Assembly (NCBI GenBank): GCA_032620915.1
Contig: CP136052.1
Location: forward strand, 2,782,001 to 2,846,000
Reading direction: 5' to 3'
Origin: Oscillospiraceae bacterium NTUH-002-81
GTDB lineage: Bacteria; Bacillota; Clostridia; Lachnospirales; Lachnospiraceae
Length of the DNA stretch: 64,000 nucleotides
This document shows, one piece after another, positions 61,343-64,000 of the stretch. The notes below the pieces were generated by a model. The model was given only the letters and a program-made list of their open reading frames with translations. It searched no databases and was not told the DNA's origin. A program made the position numbers and the translations under genes. Each line of letters opens with the position of its first letter. The first letter of the stretch is position 1.

Positions 61343-61894
61343 TTATGCGTACACCAGTGTCTTCGCCAGATCGTCCGCTGTCTCCTGTCCCAGCAGCTGG
61401 GAAACGAGAGACAATGCAAAGGGAATGGATTTTCCCGGGCCTCTGCCGGTGGTCACGTTGTCAGAAACTGCCACCTCTGTATATACCACCTTTGCGCCGG
61501 TCAGCTTTTCTTCCAGGCCCGGATAGCAGGTCGCTTCCCGTCCTTCCAGAAGGCCCATCTGTCCGAATACGGTGGGCGCCGCACAGATGGCTGCGATCAT
61601 TTTGCCCTCTTCGTAAAATTTCCGGATCTGTCCGGTCACACCGGCGTGACTGCCCAGGTTGGTCGTTCCCGGCATGCCGCCCGGCAGCACCAGCAGATCC
61701 TTGTCTGCGAAATCCACATCCTCAAAGCAGCAGTCCGCCTGGATCACAATATTGTGTGCACCGGTGACCATCCGCTCTTTTTCCTTAATCGAAACCATCG
61801 TCACCTGCACGCCCGCTCTGCGCAGCAGATCCACCACGGTAAGGCCCTCGATCTCCTCCAGGCCGTCTGCAAGAAATACAACTGCTTTCTTCAT
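61343..61894 (-). CDS. DJ-1/PfpI family protein
   Basis: A 183-aa protein of the DJ-1/ThiJ/PfpI superfamily. The nucleophile elbow is IAAICAAPTVF (about residues 101-111), with the conserved Glu in LADGLEEIEGLT and GGMPGTTNLG. Members are glyoxalases, chaperones or proteases; the exact function cannot be told. It lies 160 bp upstream of tig, which probably has its own promoter. Confidence 0.9.
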   Translation of the reverse strand: MKKAVVFLADGLEEIEGLTVVDLLRRAGVQVTMVSIKEKERMVTGAHNIVIQADCCFEDVDFADKDLLVLPGGMPGTTNLGSHAGVTGQIRKFYEEGKMIAAICAAPTVFGQMGLLEGREATCYPGLEEKLTGAKVVYTEVAVSDNVTTGRGPGKSIPFALSLVSQLLGQETADDLAKTLVYA

Positions 61895-62018
61895 ATTGCC
61901 ACATCCCCTTTCGTTTTTACACCTTGTTCAGCGTATCATGGAACTTCTGTGCTGTCAACTCCTGTGCGCCATATACTATAACAGTGTGCAAAAAACAATA
62001 GGTGCATATTTATTTCAG

Positions 62019-62058
62019 GAAAGGCTCCGAACCACATTTCTGCAATTCGAAGCCTTTC
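62019..62058. terminator. Hairpin between the transglutaminase-like gene and the DJ-1 gene
   Basis: GAAAGGCTCCGAA (62019-62031) pairs with TTCGAAGCCTTTC (62046-62058), one mismatch; a T-rich tail lies on the plus strand. It is likely a terminator for the transglutaminase-like gene that ends at 62092. Confidence 0.6.
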
Positions 62059-62091
62059 TTTTCAACAGCCGCCATGATGGCTACTGCCTGT

Positions 62092-63474
62092 TTATTTTTC
62101 GATATCTTCCATGGAAAGCAGCTCCTGGGATACCTCGATCTGGGAGAACCGAAGCCCGTGATCCTCGTACTCAAACTCGCCTCTCTGGTTGTCGATGGGG
62201 TCGATGCGGAGCCATTTCTTCTCCGGCATGAACTCCTTCTGGATCTCGGAGTTGGCCGGCATACGGAAGATGTCCAGATTGCCGAAGTAATAATTCCAGC
62301 GCTCCTTCTCTCCTGCCCGCCATGCACTGCCGCCGAAGGACGGATCTGCAAATACCCAGCCATAGGGTGCCACATAGAACTGTGCCCAGTCATGACAGCC
62401 GGTGTAGTACTCGGTGGCATAGAGGCCGGACTGCCAGCGTGCCGGGATACCGGACATGCGGCAGAGAGTGATGAACAGCAGCGCCTGTACGCCGCAGTCT
62501 CCCTTCAGATTGACCGCACAGTACTCTGGGATACACTCGATGGTGAAATATTCTCTCATATAGGAATACATCACCTTCGTTGTCACGAAATCATAGAACC
62601 GGCGGGCCAGGATCACCGGGTTGGTCTCCTCCCCTGCCAGCTCATCCCGCAGCTCCCGCAGATATGGGGTAAACATGATGTGGGGTGCCTGCTCTTCCAG
62701 GCAGAAATCCGGCTGCTCTCTGGACACTTTAGCCGGATCCAGCTCCACATAGTTCACATGATAGTCAAAGGAATATTCCACCATGAATTCCTGATCCGGC
62801 TGTAGCGCTGTCTCAAAATAGACGGTACGCTGCGGGGCATCCTCCGGCGCCGTGTAGGTGATCTCCGGGCTGGACGCATGGATCTGTACGTTGGAAACCT
62901 GCTCATACACTTTCGGGATGGGCAGATGGACGCGCACCTTGCGGCCCACTTCCTCGAATTCCTTCTTCGCTTTGATGGCGGCACGGATGCGGGTATGTAC
63001 CGTTCTTCCGCCGTGCTCCTTCATGTAGCGCACGTTGTCGTTGAGCAGCTTCTGTTTCAGGGCGTTGCCTCTGGCATCGTCCACATCCTCCACCATGACC
63101 CGGGCCGCCAGATCCGGTCGGGTCTTGATCAGGTTTTCATAGAAGCGGCGCTGAAAATGCACCTCTCCATCAATGTAGATCCAGTCAGCCGCACTGATCT
63201 CTTTCAGATACTGCAGCTCCTCTTCCTTAAAATCCCGCAGGTGGCTGGTCATAATGTCCAGTGCCTCTGCATAATCGTAAGGGTACTCGTCTGCGCCCAT
63301 GACACCGATGACTTCCTGCTCGATCTCCAGACGTCTGCGCAGCGCCTGGGGGATATCCTTATGCTCCAGGAAATAACGGATCATTTTCTGGGCTCCTGCA
63401 TAATCCCCATATGTTTTTAATTTCAGAACGTCCTCCGGAAGGGGAACCTTCATAAAAGCTAAATCCTGATACAT
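62092..63474 (-). CDS. Transglutaminase-like (cysteine peptidase fold) protein
   Basis: A ~460-aa cytoplasmic protein (no signal) whose last half holds a transglutaminase-like domain. The catalytic triad is Cys in KGDCGVQALLFITLCR (about residue 340), His in TGCHDWAQFYV and Asp in VFADPSFGG. The N-terminal half is helical with a beta-sandwich part. Starting at 63474 (MYQDLAFMKVPL) fits the ggaggtg ribosome binding site better than the ORF start at 63489. It lies 29 bp after the enolase-superfamily gene, so it may take part in peptide or murein-peptide use. Confidence 0.85.
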   Translation of the reverse strand: MYQDLAFMKVPLPEDVLKLKTYGDYAGAQKMIRYFLEHKDIPQALRRRLEIEQEVIGVMGADEYPYDYAEALDIMTSHLRDFKEEELQYLKEISAADWIYIDGEVHFQRRFYENLIKTRPDLAARVMVEDVDDARGNALKQKLLNDNVRYMKEHGGRTVHTRIRAAIKAKKEFEEVGRKVRVHLPIPKVYEQVSNVQIHASSPEITYTAPEDAPQRTVYFETALQPDQEFMVEYSFDYHVNYVELDPAKVSREQPDFCLEEQAPHIMFTPYLRELRDELAGEETNPVILARRFYDFVTTKVMYSYMREYFTIECIPEYCAVNLKGDCGVQALLFITLCRMSGIPARWQSGLYATEYYTGCHDWAQFYVAPYGWVFADPSFGGSAWRAGEKERWNYYFGNLDIFRMPANSEIQKEFMPEKKWLRIDPIDNQRGEFEYEDHGLRFSQIEVSQELLSMEDIEK

Positions 63475-63503
63475 GAATCGCACCTCCACTCATTTATTGA
63501 TTT

Positions 63504-64000
63504 TTACTGCTCGTCCTTAAAACCGATGAAGCCGAAACCGGGCACTTCCGGAAGTACCAGCTTCTTCGTGTCTTCTACATACATGCCGCCCTCAAATGCC
63601 AGCTCGGACAGAGAGAAGGTTGCATCCAGATCGGCACGGGTGATGTTCTTTGTTGCAGCGCCCAGGCTGGCAGCTGCGGTGATGCCCAGATTGCTCTCCT
63701 CTGCCATACAACCCAGCATCACCTCGATGCCTGCTGCCTCACAGATGGCGTTGATCTTCAGCGCCTCACGGATACCGCCGCACTTCATCAGTTTGATGTT
63801 CAGGTAGTCAATGGCACGGCGCTCCACCAGACGAAGGGCATCCTTGGAATTGAAGCAGCTCTCGTCGGACATGATGGGCACGATGGAATGCTTGGTGACA
63901 TATTCCAGACCGGCAATATCGTGGTAAGCCACCGGCTGCTCCACCAGCTCCAGATTGTACTCGTTCAGACGCTCGATGAGACGAACAGCTTCTTTCGCTG
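63504..64000 (-). CDS. Enolase-superfamily enzyme, dipeptide epimerase-like (N-terminus beyond window)
   Basis: About 166 C-terminal residues of a mandelate racemase/muconate lactonizing enzyme relative. Visible are the VEQP metal/barrel signature, the metal ligands in MSDESC, the catalytic lysine in YLNIKLMKCGGI and MLGCMAEES, which resembles the L-Ala-D/L-Glu epimerase group. The frame stays open to the window end (AKEAVRLIERLNEY...). It would isomerise dipeptides such as those from peptidoglycan recycling. Start lies outside. Confidence 0.87.
   Translation of the reverse strand, partial: AKEAVRLIERLNEYNLELVEQPVAYHDIAGLEYVTKHSIVPIMSDESCFNSKDALRLVERRAIDYLNIKLMKCGGIREALKINAICEAAGIEVMLGCMAEESNLGITAAASLGAATKNITRADLDATFSLSELAFEGGMYVEDTKKLVLPEVPGFGFIGFKDEQ

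Overview
The window looks like the chromosome of a gut-type anaerobic Firmicute, most likely a Lachnospiraceae or a close Clostridia relative. The evidence is the gene order tig-clpP-clpX-lon-engB, the small families DUF4364 and DUF4250, a PF06541 membrane protein, a TnpV-type transposon remnant, CIRCE-controlled heat-shock genes and a glycyl radical enzyme operon. The backbone is GC-rich, while 12.2-32.9 kb is visibly AT-richer and was probably acquired.

Layout. 0-8 kb: rpmE (partial, minus strand), a malic enzyme, a TIGR01212 radical SAM protein, DUF4364, GNAT, RarA, a polysaccharide deacetylase, a MATE pump and a 57-aa DUF4250 protein. 8-12 kb: clpB, a P-loop kinase and hsp20, with clpB and hsp20 each behind a CIRCE operator that overlaps a TTGACA-N17-TATAGT promoter. 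12.2-31.7 kb: a type I BREX phage-defence operon read right to left, XRE-brxA-brxB-brxC-[membrane protein]-[SEFIR]-pglX-[three unknown genes]-[AlbA_2/Schlafen-like]-pglZ-brxL-[TIR]. It is followed to 32.9 kb by mobile-element debris (HTH replication-type protein, TnpV) and has related direct repeats at both edges. 33-39 kb: a glycyl radical enzyme, its activase, an iron-type alcohol dehydrogenase and a LuxR-type regulator. 39-43 kb: two MATE pumps and a shortened LysR regulator. 43-47.5 kb: a sugar or polyol operon (FGGY kinase, zinc dehydrogenase, PfkB kinase, class II aldolase). 47.6-54.7 kb: a PF06541 protein, cardiolipin synthase, an AI-2E family permease and a zinc/manganese ABC importer. 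54.8-61.2 kb: engB, lon, clpX, clpP and tig. 61.3-64 kb: a DJ-1/PfpI protein, a transglutaminase-like protein and a truncated enolase-superfamily epimerase.

Twelve reading-frame breaks lie in otherwise well-conserved genes (three MATE pumps, brxC, pglZ, brxL, the Fe-ADH, the FGGY kinase, znuC and znuB). Every one is repaired by removing a single base from a short homopolymer. Such one-directional changes suggest a homopolymer overcall artefact more than biological decay. The tracts in pglZ (A8) and brxL (A7) could still be real slippage switches for the BREX system.

The most interesting unexplained content is the set of genes nested inside the BREX operon (a SEFIR protein with a membrane-anchored partner, three unknown small genes, an AlbA_2 protein and a terminal TIR protein). 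Next come a four-cysteine insertion beside the active-site loop of the glycyl radical enzyme, and CIRCE-like repeats at the island edges.
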